Assembly: GCA_004558025.1 (NCBI GenBank)
Contig: SFEG01000028.1
Coordinates: 1-15,460, forward strand
Direction of reading: 5' to 3'
Length of the DNA: 15,460 nt
DNA from: Clostridiales bacterium
GTDB lineage: Bacteria > Bacillota > Clostridia > Oscillospirales > Oscillospiraceae
Part shown: in pieces, positions 1 through 5,205 of the stretch
How positions within the stretch are numbered: position 1 is the first letter of the stretch
Layout of the letters: each line of letters begins with the position of its first letter
Made by a program: the position numbers and the translations under genes
The notes under the pieces: model-generated
Databases searched by the model: none
What the model was told of the DNA's origin: nothing
What the model saw: the letters and a program-made list of their open reading frames with translations, nothing else

Positions 1-25
1 ATAAGAAAGTAAAAGGGGAACAACG

Positions 26-544
26 ATGAATAAATACACGATCATCATAGCGCAGGTGTGCGCGATTCTGCTGGCGCTGATAGTCATGATACTGCTTGCG
101 CTTGATAAAGGGGGAAGCAATGCCGATGCGGACGGTGTACCGCCTGAGGTTGATACGGACGGATTGTGCGTCGTGGAAGTGGCAGAGCCTGAGTACGAGA
201 TGTACTTTACCGAGGCCGATGTTACCGCCCTTGCGCAGATGCTATATGGCGAGGCGAGGGGCTGCACGGTAGACAATCAGATGAAATGCGTGTGGTGCGT
301 ACTTAACCGCGTTGATGACAGCCGTTTCCCCGATACCATTATCGGCGTATTGTCTCAGCCGTCGCAGTTTCACGGTTATAGCCCCGATTTCCCCGTATGG
401 GACGAATTGAAAGAAGTTGCTCTTGACGTTCTTACCCGTTGGAGCCTTGAAAAACAAGGCGTGACCGTCGAGCGGGAACTGCCGAATACATATCTGTGGT
501 TCACCGGCGACTCCGTGCAAAATCATTTTAGGGAGGAGTACTAA
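26..544 (+). CDS. SleB-like cell wall hydrolase, N-terminally membrane-anchored
   Basis: This 172-aa protein begins with a hydrophobic segment (about residues 6-26), a signal anchor or uncleaved signal peptide, followed by a short acidic linker and, from about residue 61, a domain resembling the SleB/CwlJ Hydrolase_2 family. Visible family marks are 'LYGEARG' (73-79, with E76 in the position of the catalytic Glu), 'VLNRV' (92-96), 'FPDTIIGVLSQPSQF' (101-115) and a C-terminal 'YLWFTGD'. Family members cleave peptidoglycan, so the enzyme would act outside the membrane, for example on spore cortex or cell wall. The start ATG follows an 'aaaagggg' Shine-Dalgarno. Its position upstream of the replication genes, away from any holin or tail gene, suggests an accessory gene rather than the main lysis endolysin; this is inference. 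Its stop overlaps the ATG of the next small ORF (TAATG). Confidence 0.82.
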   Translation: MNKYTIIIAQVCAILLALIVMILLALDKGGSNADADGVPPEVDTDGLCVVEVAEPEYEMYFTEADVTALAQMLYGEARGCTVDNQMKCVWCVLNRVDDSRFPDTIIGVLSQPSQFHGYSPDFPVWDELKEVALDVLTRWSLEKQGVTVERELPNTYLWFTGDSVQNHFREEY

Positions 545-630
545 TGAAAGCCTTTATTCAGCTCACAAATAACCGCTCGTGCCTCCTCCGTGCGGACGAG
601 ATAAAAGCCGACTATGAGCTGTGTATATGA
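544..630 (+). CDS. 28-aa stub ORF, possibly the N-terminus of a FlbD-like small protein
   Basis: This very short frame starts in a TAATG overlap with the hydrolase stop and has a good Shine-Dalgarno ('gggaggag', about 531-538). It encodes 28 residues beginning 'MKAFIQLTNN' and ending in 'ADEIKADYELCI'. The beginning resembles FlbD-like phage and flagellar small proteins, which open with a 'FIxLT' strand followed by a '..I..V.E' strand. The rest of that fold is missing, so it looks like a truncated cassette whose translation signals survive. It may still be translated. Similarity over so few residues is weak, and the family link is inference. Confidence 0.4.
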   Translation: MKAFIQLTNNRSCLLRADEIKADYELCI

Positions 631-640
631 CTGAGCAGAG

Positions 641-661
641 GAAGGAGACTGACAATGGATG
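641..661 (+). repeat. 21-bp direct repeat carrying RBS and start codon (left copy)
   Basis: The repeat reads 'aaggagactgacaatggatg' with one additional g in front, and recurs exactly at 1525-1545. It contains a Shine-Dalgarno, a spacer, an ATG and the next four coding bases. In this left copy the ATG (655) opens only an 11-codon frame that stops at 690. The right copy starts the DUF551 gene. A shorter near-repeat, 'attgaggtgagtg' at 673-685 against 'attgaggttagtg' at 1513-1525 (12 of 13 identical), lies just inside. The two copies bracket the PAPS-reductase-like gene. Confidence 0.85.
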
Positions 662-690
662 CTATCGTTTTTATTGAGGTGAGTGTGTGA
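655..690 (+). CDS. 11-codon stub ORF after the left repeat copy
   Basis: The ATG inside the repeated ribosome-binding element opens a frame of only 11 codons (MDAIVFIEVSV). Its last codons overlap the GTG start of the next gene at 687. It is best read as a relic of the duplicated start region of the DUF551 gene, or as a translational coupler that delivers ribosomes to the GTG start. It has no recognisable domain and is too short to judge as a protein. Confidence 0.25.
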   Translation: MDAIVFIEVSV

Positions 691-1517
691 TAAACCGAAG
701 TACAGACGGAAAGCAACGAGTCTTGAGCTTGTCCTACGGCAAAGACAGCCTTGCTTGTTTGGGGGCAATCGAACAGCTTGGGCTTCCACTTGACCGCATT
801 GTCCACGCCGAAGTGTGGGCAACCGATACGATACAAGCCGACCTGCCTCCGATGGTCGAGTTTAAGGCGAAAGCCGATGCAATTATTAAGGAACGATGGG
901 GCTTTGAGGTTGAACATTATGCAGCTCAGAATGTTGATGGTGTTTATAAAAACAAAATTTCATTTAACGATGTCTTTTATAAAACATTAGGCAAAGGTAA
1001 ACACGCAGGCTCAATTAAAGGATTTCCAATGTCAACCGGTCGATGGTGTCAAAAGTTAAAGCTAAAAGCTGTTGAGTTAGCAAGAAATAAAAACCTCGAT
1101 TGCATTGGTTATATCGGAATTGCCGCAGACGAGCCAAACAGATTTTCAAATTTATCTGATAAGCAAATATCTCCGCTTGTTGAAATAAGCTGGACTGAGG
1201 CTGATTGCCGTAAATGGTGCGAAGATAATGACTTGTTATCACCAATCTATACAAGCAGCGCAAGGGGTGGTTGTTGGTTTTGCCCTGTGCAGCCTTTAGA
1301 ACAGCTCCGGATTTTGCGAAAAAGATATCCCGATTTATGGGCATTGCTTTTAAAGTGGGATAACGATAGTCCCGTTACGTTCAAGGCAGATGGTCATACA
1401 GTTCACGATTTCGACCGCCGATTTCAGTTTGAAGATGAGGGCTTAATCGACTCGAAAGCGACATTCAGATGGTCGATGCTCGATTACGATTTGCAGTATA
1501 CCATTTTTAAGGATTGA
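687..1517 (+). CDS. PAPS reductase-like PP-loop (adenine nucleotide alpha hydrolase) protein
   Basis: This 276-aa protein has the N-type ATP-pyrophosphatase PP-loop 'SYGKDS' (16-21) of the phosphoadenosine phosphosulfate reductase superfamily, a 'GRWCQKLK' segment (118-125) that matches the conserved R-x-C...LK block of this family, and 'GGCWFCP' (194-200), a CxxC that with C121 could bind an Fe-S cluster or zinc. Superfamily members activate a substrate by adenylation (PAPS/APS reduction, tRNA thiolation, DndC-type DNA phosphorothioation). The substrate of phage versions is unknown. The start is GTG at 687, preceded by 'gaggtgag'; no upstream ATG is in frame. Base composition changes inside the gene: about 50-58% GC over 721-900, then about 32-42% over 901-1200. 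The gene is bracketed by the 21-bp direct repeats. Family assignment is firm; the role in sulfur metabolism or nucleic-acid modification is open. Confidence 0.85.
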   Translation: MINRSTDGKQRVLSLSYGKDSLACLGAIEQLGLPLDRIVHAEVWATDTIQADLPPMVEFKAKADAIIKERWGFEVEHYAAQNVDGVYKNKISFNDVFYKTLGKGKHAGSIKGFPMSTGRWCQKLKLKAVELARNKNLDCIGYIGIAADEPNRFSNLSDKQISPLVEISWTEADCRKWCEDNDLLSPIYTSSARGGCWFCPVQPLEQLRILRKRYPDLWALLLKWDNDSPVTFKADGHTVHDFDRRFQFEDEGLIDSKATFRWSMLDYDLQYTIFKD

Positions 1518-1524
1518 GGTTAGT

Positions 1525-1545
1525 GAAGGAGACTGACAATGGATG
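1525..1545 (+). repeat. 21-bp direct repeat carrying RBS and start codon (right copy)
   Basis: This is the exact second copy of the element at 641-661. Here the ATG at 1539 opens the DUF551 gene, so the element works as its ribosome-binding site ('aaggag', 1526-1531, 7 bases before the ATG). A related element with one extra g ('aaggaggactgaca', 3515-3528) precedes the gene that starts at 3532. Recombination between the two exact copies would remove the PAPS-reductase-like gene and leave the DUF551 gene with an intact start. Confidence 0.85.
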
Positions 1546-1856
1546 TTAGAGAGAAGCTGGTGGAGTTGTGTGAGTATTTGGAAATATTGCCTTGTTGCGC
1601 TACATACGAAGGACAGGCGGAATATCTCATCTCCCACGGCGTAACGGTGCAGAAGTGGATTTCGGTTGATGATAGGTTGCCAAATAATAAAGGCTGCTAT
1701 CTGCTGACAGTAAAGCACTGGTTTGATGGCGAGCCGGTCGTGCGAGAAGCGTGTTGGAACGGCAAGGACTGGTTTTCGTGCGATGATAGGCGATACAAAA
1801 TCACACCGCGCGTCACTCATTGGATGCCGCTGCCGGATGCGCCAAAAGGAGAATGA
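1539..1856 (+). CDS. DUF551 domain protein
   Basis: This is a 105-aa protein. The C-terminal part carries the DUF551 signature: 'WISVDDRLP' (40-48), a central 'YLLTV' strand (54-58), and the closing 'VTHWMPLPDAP' (92-102). The N-terminal about 38 residues, ending in 'AEYLISHGVTV', resemble a short helical module ('ad.Li..GVt') often fused to phage cassette proteins. The function of DUF551 is not known; it is common in phages and prophages. The start sits inside the 21-bp repeat with an ideal Shine-Dalgarno. The stop TGA (1854-1856) overlaps the ATG at 1853 within the next ribosome-binding element. Confidence 0.85.
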   Translation: MDVREKLVELCEYLEILPCCATYEGQAEYLISHGVTVQKWISVDDRLPNNKGCYLLTVKHWFDGEPVVREACWNGKDWFSCDDRRYKITPRVTHWMPLPDAPKGE

Positions 1857-1861
1857 TTATG
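1846..1861 (+). repeat. 16-bp direct repeat with RBS and start codon (left copy)
   Basis: The sequence 'aaggagaatgattatg' occurs here and at 2144-2159. It contains two ATGs. The second one (1859 here) lies 7 bases after AGGAG, while the first lies only 1 base after it, so the second is the better start. The two copies bracket the 103-aa unknown gene, in the same arrangement as the 21-bp pair around the PAPS-reductase-like gene. Confidence 0.8.
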
Positions 1862-2170
1862 GCAACCAGATTTAATACACAGGTCAGTAACGGAGAATAC
1901 CGTTTGCAATTTGAAACTGACAATAAAGAATACTATCTGCTTATGCAGTCAACAGCGCGTCGATGCGTGGACTGTGTACATATGACAAACGCAAACCGCA
2001 TCCGCTCTATGACTGATGAGGAGTTGGCCCTCTGGATTTGTGGCGTTTATGACATCGAAGAAGAGAATGGGAAGTTTATCAACGGGATAATCATTCCAGG
2101 ATATGCACCGCATGATATTGAAGAATGGCTCCAGCAGCCAGTGAAGGAGAATGATTATGAGACTGATTAA
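1859..2170 (+). CDS. small phage protein of unknown function ('RIRSMTDEELA' type)
   Basis: This 103-aa protein has a central 'NRIRSMTDEELALWI' segment, a helical motif that recurs in many small phage proteins, preceded by a CxxC ('CVDC') and followed by a 'W L.QPV' ending. I do not know its function. The frame is open further upstream (to 1820), but I chose ATG 1859 because it lies 7 bases after AGGAG; the in-frame ATG at 1853 is too close. Its last residues (VKENDYETD) are encoded by the second copy of the ribosome-binding repeat, so its C-terminus doubles as the translation signal of the next gene. Confidence 0.7.
   Translation: MATRFNTQVSNGEYRLQFETDNKEYYLLMQSTARRCVDCVHMTNANRIRSMTDEELALWICGVYDIEEENGKFINGIIIPGYAPHDIEEWLQQPVKENDYETD
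2144..2159 (+). repeat. 16-bp direct repeat with RBS and start codon (right copy)
   Basis: Exact second copy of 'aaggagaatgattatg'. It supplies the Shine-Dalgarno (AAGGAG 2144-2149) and start (ATG 2157) of the HNH-like gene and lies inside the coding region of the preceding gene. Relative to the upstream gene it is read in a different frame from the left copy. That argues it is kept or shared as DNA rather than as protein sequence. Confidence 0.8.
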
Positions 2171-2600
2171 AGGACGTTCTTTCTACAAAGAACCATGGTA
2201 CGGTAGCTACCATTCCATGATGGACAGATGCTATCGAAAAACAGCAAATAACTATCCGTTTTACGGAGGTCGTGGGATTTCTGTTTGTGATGAATGGCAC
2301 GATATTGAAGCGTTTGAGAGATGGACGAAAGAAAGCGGATTCTGCAAGGGGATGTCTTTAGAACGCAGAGATGTAAACGGGAACTACTGCCCCGATAACT
2401 GCACATGGGCTACCCCAAAAGAACAGGCAAACAATCGCAGGAACACCGTATATCTGGAATATAACGGAGAAAAGCACACGGTCAGCGAATGGGCGGATAT
2501 CCTCGGTATCAATAGAAGCACGCTTAATAACCGTGTGCATAGAGGCTGGACGGCAGAAAAAGCCCTTGCAAGGAGGAATTATCGTGTCTCGGTTAATTGA
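2157..2600 (+). CDS. HNH-like putative homing endonuclease with C-terminal HTH-type DNA-binding segment
   Basis: This 147-aa protein has the pattern of a widespread phage family: 'W..Y.SMMDRCY' (14-26), 'PFYGGRGISVCDEW' (34-47), 'LERRDVNGNYCPDNCTWATPKEQANNRR' across 68-95, with conserved Asp, Cys, Asn and Trp positions resembling the ends of HNH/AP2-type homing nucleases ('N..W.T..EQ..N.R'). Residues 104-140 ('HTVSEWADILGINRSTLNNRV' onward, then 'GWTAEKAL') form a helix-turn-helix like the NUMOD/intron-encoded nuclease repeats that bind target DNA. The expected role is site-specific DNA cleavage promoting its own spread; catalytic activity is unproven, and the classical HNH triad is not fully visible. 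The start is ATG 2157, 7 bases after AAGGAG, rather than the in-frame ATG 2151. It overlaps the preceding gene by 14 bases. Confidence 0.68.
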   Translation: MRLIKGRSFYKEPWYGSYHSMMDRCYRKTANNYPFYGGRGISVCDEWHDIEAFERWTKESGFCKGMSLERRDVNGNYCPDNCTWATPKEQANNRRNTVYLEYNGEKHTVSEWADILGINRSTLNNRVHRGWTAEKALARRNYRVSVN

Positions 2601-2850
2601 CGCTGATGCGCTCATAGAAGAGGCTCTTACTGAGGGTGCTTATGGATATGTAGACGCAAAACAAATTGCAGATGCTCCCACCGTAGATGCAGTTGAGGTT
2701 GTATGGTGCAAGGACTGTTTATATTCAAGAGAACGATACGGGCACATAGAATGTATACATGGAGTTTCATATAGAAATACATGGAACAAACCAGATTTTT
2801 ACTGCGCCTACGGAGAAAGAAAAAGAAAAGGATGTGACGATAATGACTGA
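2584..2850 (+). CDS. small zinc-binding phage protein ('RLIDADAL...APTVDAVEVV' type)
   Basis: This 88-aa protein begins at GTG 2584, 7 bases after 'aaggagg' (2570-2576). The GTG start yields the canonical opening 'SRLIDADALIEEAL', followed by 'QIADAPTVDAVEVVWCKDC' (27-45) and a C-terminal cysteine pattern C42, C45, C57, C74 that could bind one zinc, ending in a basic 'YGERKRKG'. Proteins with this opening are very common small accessory genes in Firmicutes phages. Their function is unknown, and they behave as exchangeable building blocks. It overlaps the HNH-like gene by 17 bases and the next gene by 8. Confidence 0.75.
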   Translation: MSRLIDADALIEEALTEGAYGYVDAKQIADAPTVDAVEVVWCKDCLYSRERYGHIECIHGVSYRNTWNKPDFYCAYGERKRKGCDDND

Positions 2851-3445
2851 ATATATTGACAAGGAGGCGGCGCTTTCATTAGTGCAACCGGACACACCAG
2901 AGGATGAAAAAGCTGCCATTACAATCGCAACTGCCAAGAAACTCATTCGGAGCATTATACAGCGTACGCCCGCCGCCGACGTTGAAAAAATGTCAGACGG
3001 ATACCACACTTTCGCTGACTTGTATGAACAAAGGCTCATTTTGTCTGCCGCTCTTGCCAAAAATAATCCGCATGCATGGAAAAGCAAGCGGCATGAGGAC
3101 GGCAGCGTTCCTTTCGGCGGGGGATGGTTCATCATGGGTTTTGACACCGACGAAGGATGTTACACATACCACTATGAGTTAAAAGACTGGGATCTGTTTC
3201 AGTGCGAGGAATTGGACAAAGGAAAGCCGTGGGACGGTCACACGTCAAAAGATGTCCGGAGATTGCTTTTAATTCCTGCTGCCGACGTTGCGCCGGTAGT
3301 GCATGGGCGGTGGATTGAGCAAGAGAAATATACTTTTGGCACAATGTATGACTGCTCTATTTGCGGTAATCGCATTCTTGACAATGGGCATTCATGGAAC
3401 TACTGCCCCAACTGCGGGGCAAAGATGGATGAGGTGAGCGAATGA
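2843..3445 (+). CDS. mosaic phage protein: DADAL-like N-terminus, 'WDG' domain, C-terminal zinc ribbon
   Basis: This 200-aa protein is built from recognisable parts. Residues 1-47 are a variant of the 'IDADAL...TPAADV' opening. Residues 51-142 are a compact domain with 'SDGYHTFADLYEQR' (51-64), 'AWKSKRHEDGS' (78-88), 'GGGWFIMGF' (92-100) and 'WDGHTSKDV' (130-138), seen as a separate protein in many phages. Residues 145-158 are a 'PAADVAPVVHGRW' linker, and 171-191 form a zinc ribbon (C171, C174, C188, C191). The function is unknown. The frame is open back to 2759, but ATG 2843 gives the family's usual opening, lies after 'aaagg', and overlaps the previous stop by 8 bases. It shares its first and last modules with the preceding gene's family, consistent with domain shuffling. 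Confidence 0.75.
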   Translation: MTEYIDKEAALSLVQPDTPEDEKAAITIATAKKLIRSIIQRTPAADVEKMSDGYHTFADLYEQRLILSAALAKNNPHAWKSKRHEDGSVPFGGGWFIMGFDTDEGCYTYHYELKDWDLFQCEELDKGKPWDGHTSKDVRRLLLIPAADVAPVVHGRWIEQEKYTFGTMYDCSICGNRILDNGHSWNYCPNCGAKMDEVSE

Positions 3446-3513
3446 CAGCAGCAGAAGCTAAAAGGATTATACACCCCGACACTACGGTAGAAGCGCTTGA
3501 ATGGGAAGAATAA
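3442..3513 (+). CDS. 23-aa stub of a 'HPDTTVEAL' phage protein
   Basis: This tiny frame starts 4 bases before the end of the preceding gene (ATGA-type overlap) and after a 'gaggtgag' Shine-Dalgarno. It encodes 23 residues containing 'EAKRIIHPDTTVEALEWEE'. The 'A..ilHPDTT.EAL' motif is the N-terminal signature of longer small phage proteins, so this is probably a truncated copy, cut at the border where the GC-rich replication core begins. It could still be translated. Confidence 0.45.
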   Translation: MTAAEAKRIIHPDTTVEALEWEE

Positions 3514-3531
3514 AAAGGAGGACTGACAAAA

Positions 3532-3999
3532 ATGATGACAAAACAGCAGATACTGGACGCGCTCGATATAGAGAAGGATCGCATTCTCGCGGGCATAGTT
3601 AACGCAGATCCACTCAGTACGGAGTATCACACCGGTCTGAGCAATTACTCCGGAATACTCAGCCTTGAGGGATGGTTTCTTAGTCAGGGCACAGGGGCAC
3701 CGGCAAAAGCACCGGCAGCGGCACCAGCGGAGGAGCCGACACCCGAACCCGCGCAGCCCGAGCCCGCGCAGCCCGAGCCCGCGCAGCCCGAGCCCGCGCA
3801 GAACCAGACCTCCGCAGCACCGACGTACACTAAGGCGCAGGTGCGCAAGCTGCTCGGCGAGGCCCAGACACAGCATCCCACGCTCGACCTGCCCTCAATC
3901 ATCCGCTCATTCGGTGCTCAGGTGTTGAGCGATGTACCGGCGGAGCGGTACGCGGAGCTACTGGAAAAGGTCAATGCCTCGACCAAGGAGCTGAGCTGA
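3532..3999 (+). CDS. phage protein with PEPAQ repeats, upstream of DUF2800
   Basis: This 155-aa protein has three parts: an N-terminal helical segment (1-50), a Pro/Ala/Glu-rich linker (56-90) containing four PEPAQ units, and a C-terminal helical domain (99-150; 'AQVRKLLGEA', 'IIRSFGAQVLSDVPAERYAELLEKV'). Proteins of this layout sit in front of DUF2800/DUF2815 in Firmicutes phages and are sometimes labelled 'rRNA biogenesis protein rrp5', a name with no functional support that I know of. The C-terminal domain may be a protein- or DNA-binding helical module; that is inference. ATG 3532 follows 'aaggagg' by 10 bases (ATG 3535 is also in frame). The stop overlaps the DUF2800 start by one base, suggesting coupled translation. 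Confidence 0.75.
   Translation: MMTKQQILDALDIEKDRILAGIVNADPLSTEYHTGLSNYSGILSLEGWFLSQGTGAPAKAPAAAPAEEPTPEPAQPEPAQPEPAQPEPAQNQTSAAPTYTKAQVRKLLGEAQTQHPTLDLPSIIRSFGAQVLSDVPAERYAELLEKVNASTKELS
3742..3801 (+). repeat. four tandem 15-bp units encoding PEPAQ
   Basis: The unit 'cccgagcccgcgcag' is repeated four times head to tail; the first unit differs by one silent base (gaa for gag). It encodes a flexible Pro-Glu-Pro-Ala-Gln linker between two helical domains. Near-identity at the DNA level suggests recent expansion by replication slippage. The copy number changes the linker length without breaking the frame. Confidence 0.9.
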
Positions 4000-5183
4000 T
4001 GCCCGGACTCCACGCTACACTCTCGGCCTCCGGCGCTAAGCGCTGGATGAGCTGCCCGCCCTCAGCGCGATTAGAGGAGCGGCTGCGCGGCATATTCGGT
4101 GAGAAGTCAACGCCCTTCGCGGAGGAAGGCACGAAAGCCCACTCGCTGGCCGAGCTGAAGCTCCTGCGCGAAAAGGGCAGACTCAGCGAGGACGACGGCA
4201 TTAACGACTTCAACTACGACCTGCGGCGCAAGGCGCTCGGCGACATCCCCAAGGAGATGGACGAGGCTACTGACTACTACGCCGAGATCATAATCGAGAA
4301 ATTCCTGACCGCGAGGCAGAGCTGCCCCGATGCGCAACTCAAGCTTGAGCAGAGACTGGACTTCTCAAGATGGGTCCCTGACGGCTTCGGTACGGGCGAT
4401 GCAGTCATCGTCAGTGAGGAGCTGCTTGAGGTGTGTGACCTCAAGTACGGCAAGGGCGTCCCTGTATTCGCCGAAAACAACCCGCAGGCTCGATGCTACG
4501 GCCTCGGCGCTCTGCACTGCTACGGTGTGCTATACGGCTTCAAGCATGTACGCAACACCATTATCCAGCCAAGGCTTGACAGCGTGACGGAGGAAATGCT
4601 CACCACGGACGAGCTGCTTCAATGGGCTGAGACAGAGCTCAAGCCCGCCGCCGAGCTGGCGTGGAAGGGCAAGGGCGAGTTCAACCCCGGCGACCACTGC
4701 AAGTTCTGCGCCGCCCGCGCCATATGCTACGCCCGTGCGACAAAGGCCATGACCATATTCAAGCACGGCTTTGAGACCCCCGGCGTTATCCCCGATGATG
4801 CTATCCCGGAGATACTCGCCGTTGCGGACACTGCCATTGACTGGATAAAAGACCTGCAAGCGTATGCGCTGAGTCAGGCGCTGCGCGGTCAGGAATGGCC
4901 GGGTTACAAGCTCGTCCGAGGCAAGCGCCCGCCGCGTAAGTGGGTTGACGAGGAGGAGGCCAAGCATCAGCTCATCCGTGCGGGGTATGAGCCGGAGGTC
5001 TACACCGAGACTAAGTTCAAGTCACCGAGCAACATAGAAAAGCTCGTCGGCAAGCAGGCGTTCGAGGCTATATTCGCGACGCTCGTTACTCAGGGCGACG
5101 GCGCGCTTACTCTCGTACCGGAGTCCGATAAACGCACAGAGTTCACATCCGCGGAAGCGGATTTCAGTGACATAACTAATTAA
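3999..5183 (+). CDS. DUF2800 protein, Cas4/RecB-like PD-(D/E)XK nuclease with Fe-S cysteines
   Basis: This 394-aa protein matches DUF2800. From the N-terminus: 'SGAKRWMSCPPS' with C19, 'EEGTKAHSLAEL' with H48, 'GTGDAVIV' with D134, 'EVCDLKYGKG' with D147 and K149 (the D-x-K core of RecB-type nucleases), 'NPQARCYGLGAL' matching the QxxxY helix, then C234, C237 and C243. One early cysteine plus three late ones is the arrangement that holds a 4Fe-4S cluster in Cas4 and AddB nucleases. It is likely a recombination exonuclease or end-processing nuclease acting with the ssDNA-binding DUF2815 protein encoded next. Experimental activity of the family is not known to me. The start overlaps the previous stop (TGATG) after 'aaggag'. 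The C-terminal about 110 residues are an extra domain typical of the family. Confidence 0.88.
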   Translation: MPGLHATLSASGAKRWMSCPPSARLEERLRGIFGEKSTPFAEEGTKAHSLAELKLLREKGRLSEDDGINDFNYDLRRKALGDIPKEMDEATDYYAEIIIEKFLTARQSCPDAQLKLEQRLDFSRWVPDGFGTGDAVIVSEELLEVCDLKYGKGVPVFAENNPQARCYGLGALHCYGVLYGFKHVRNTIIQPRLDSVTEEMLTTDELLQWAETELKPAAELAWKGKGEFNPGDHCKFCAARAICYARATKAMTIFKHGFETPGVIPDDAIPEILAVADTAIDWIKDLQAYALSQALRGQEWPGYKLVRGKRPPRKWVDEEEAKHQLIRAGYEPEVYTETKFKSPSNIEKLVGKQAFEAIFATLVTQGDGALTLVPESDKRTEFTSAEADFSDITN

Positions 5184-5205
5184 ATTTTAAAGGAGAAAAC
5201 ACATT

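Noticed and set aside
1..25. Promoter for the operon at the left edge
   Set aside because: Only 25 bases precede the first start codon; they show a ribosome-binding site but no -35/-10 pair.
3742..3801. CRISPR-like array
   Set aside because: The 15-bp units are directly contiguous with no spacers and lie in a coding frame; they are a tandem peptide repeat.
5184..5205. Terminator or promoter in the gap before DUF2815
   Set aside because: The 22-base AT-rich gap contains a Shine-Dalgarno but no hairpin or U-tract.
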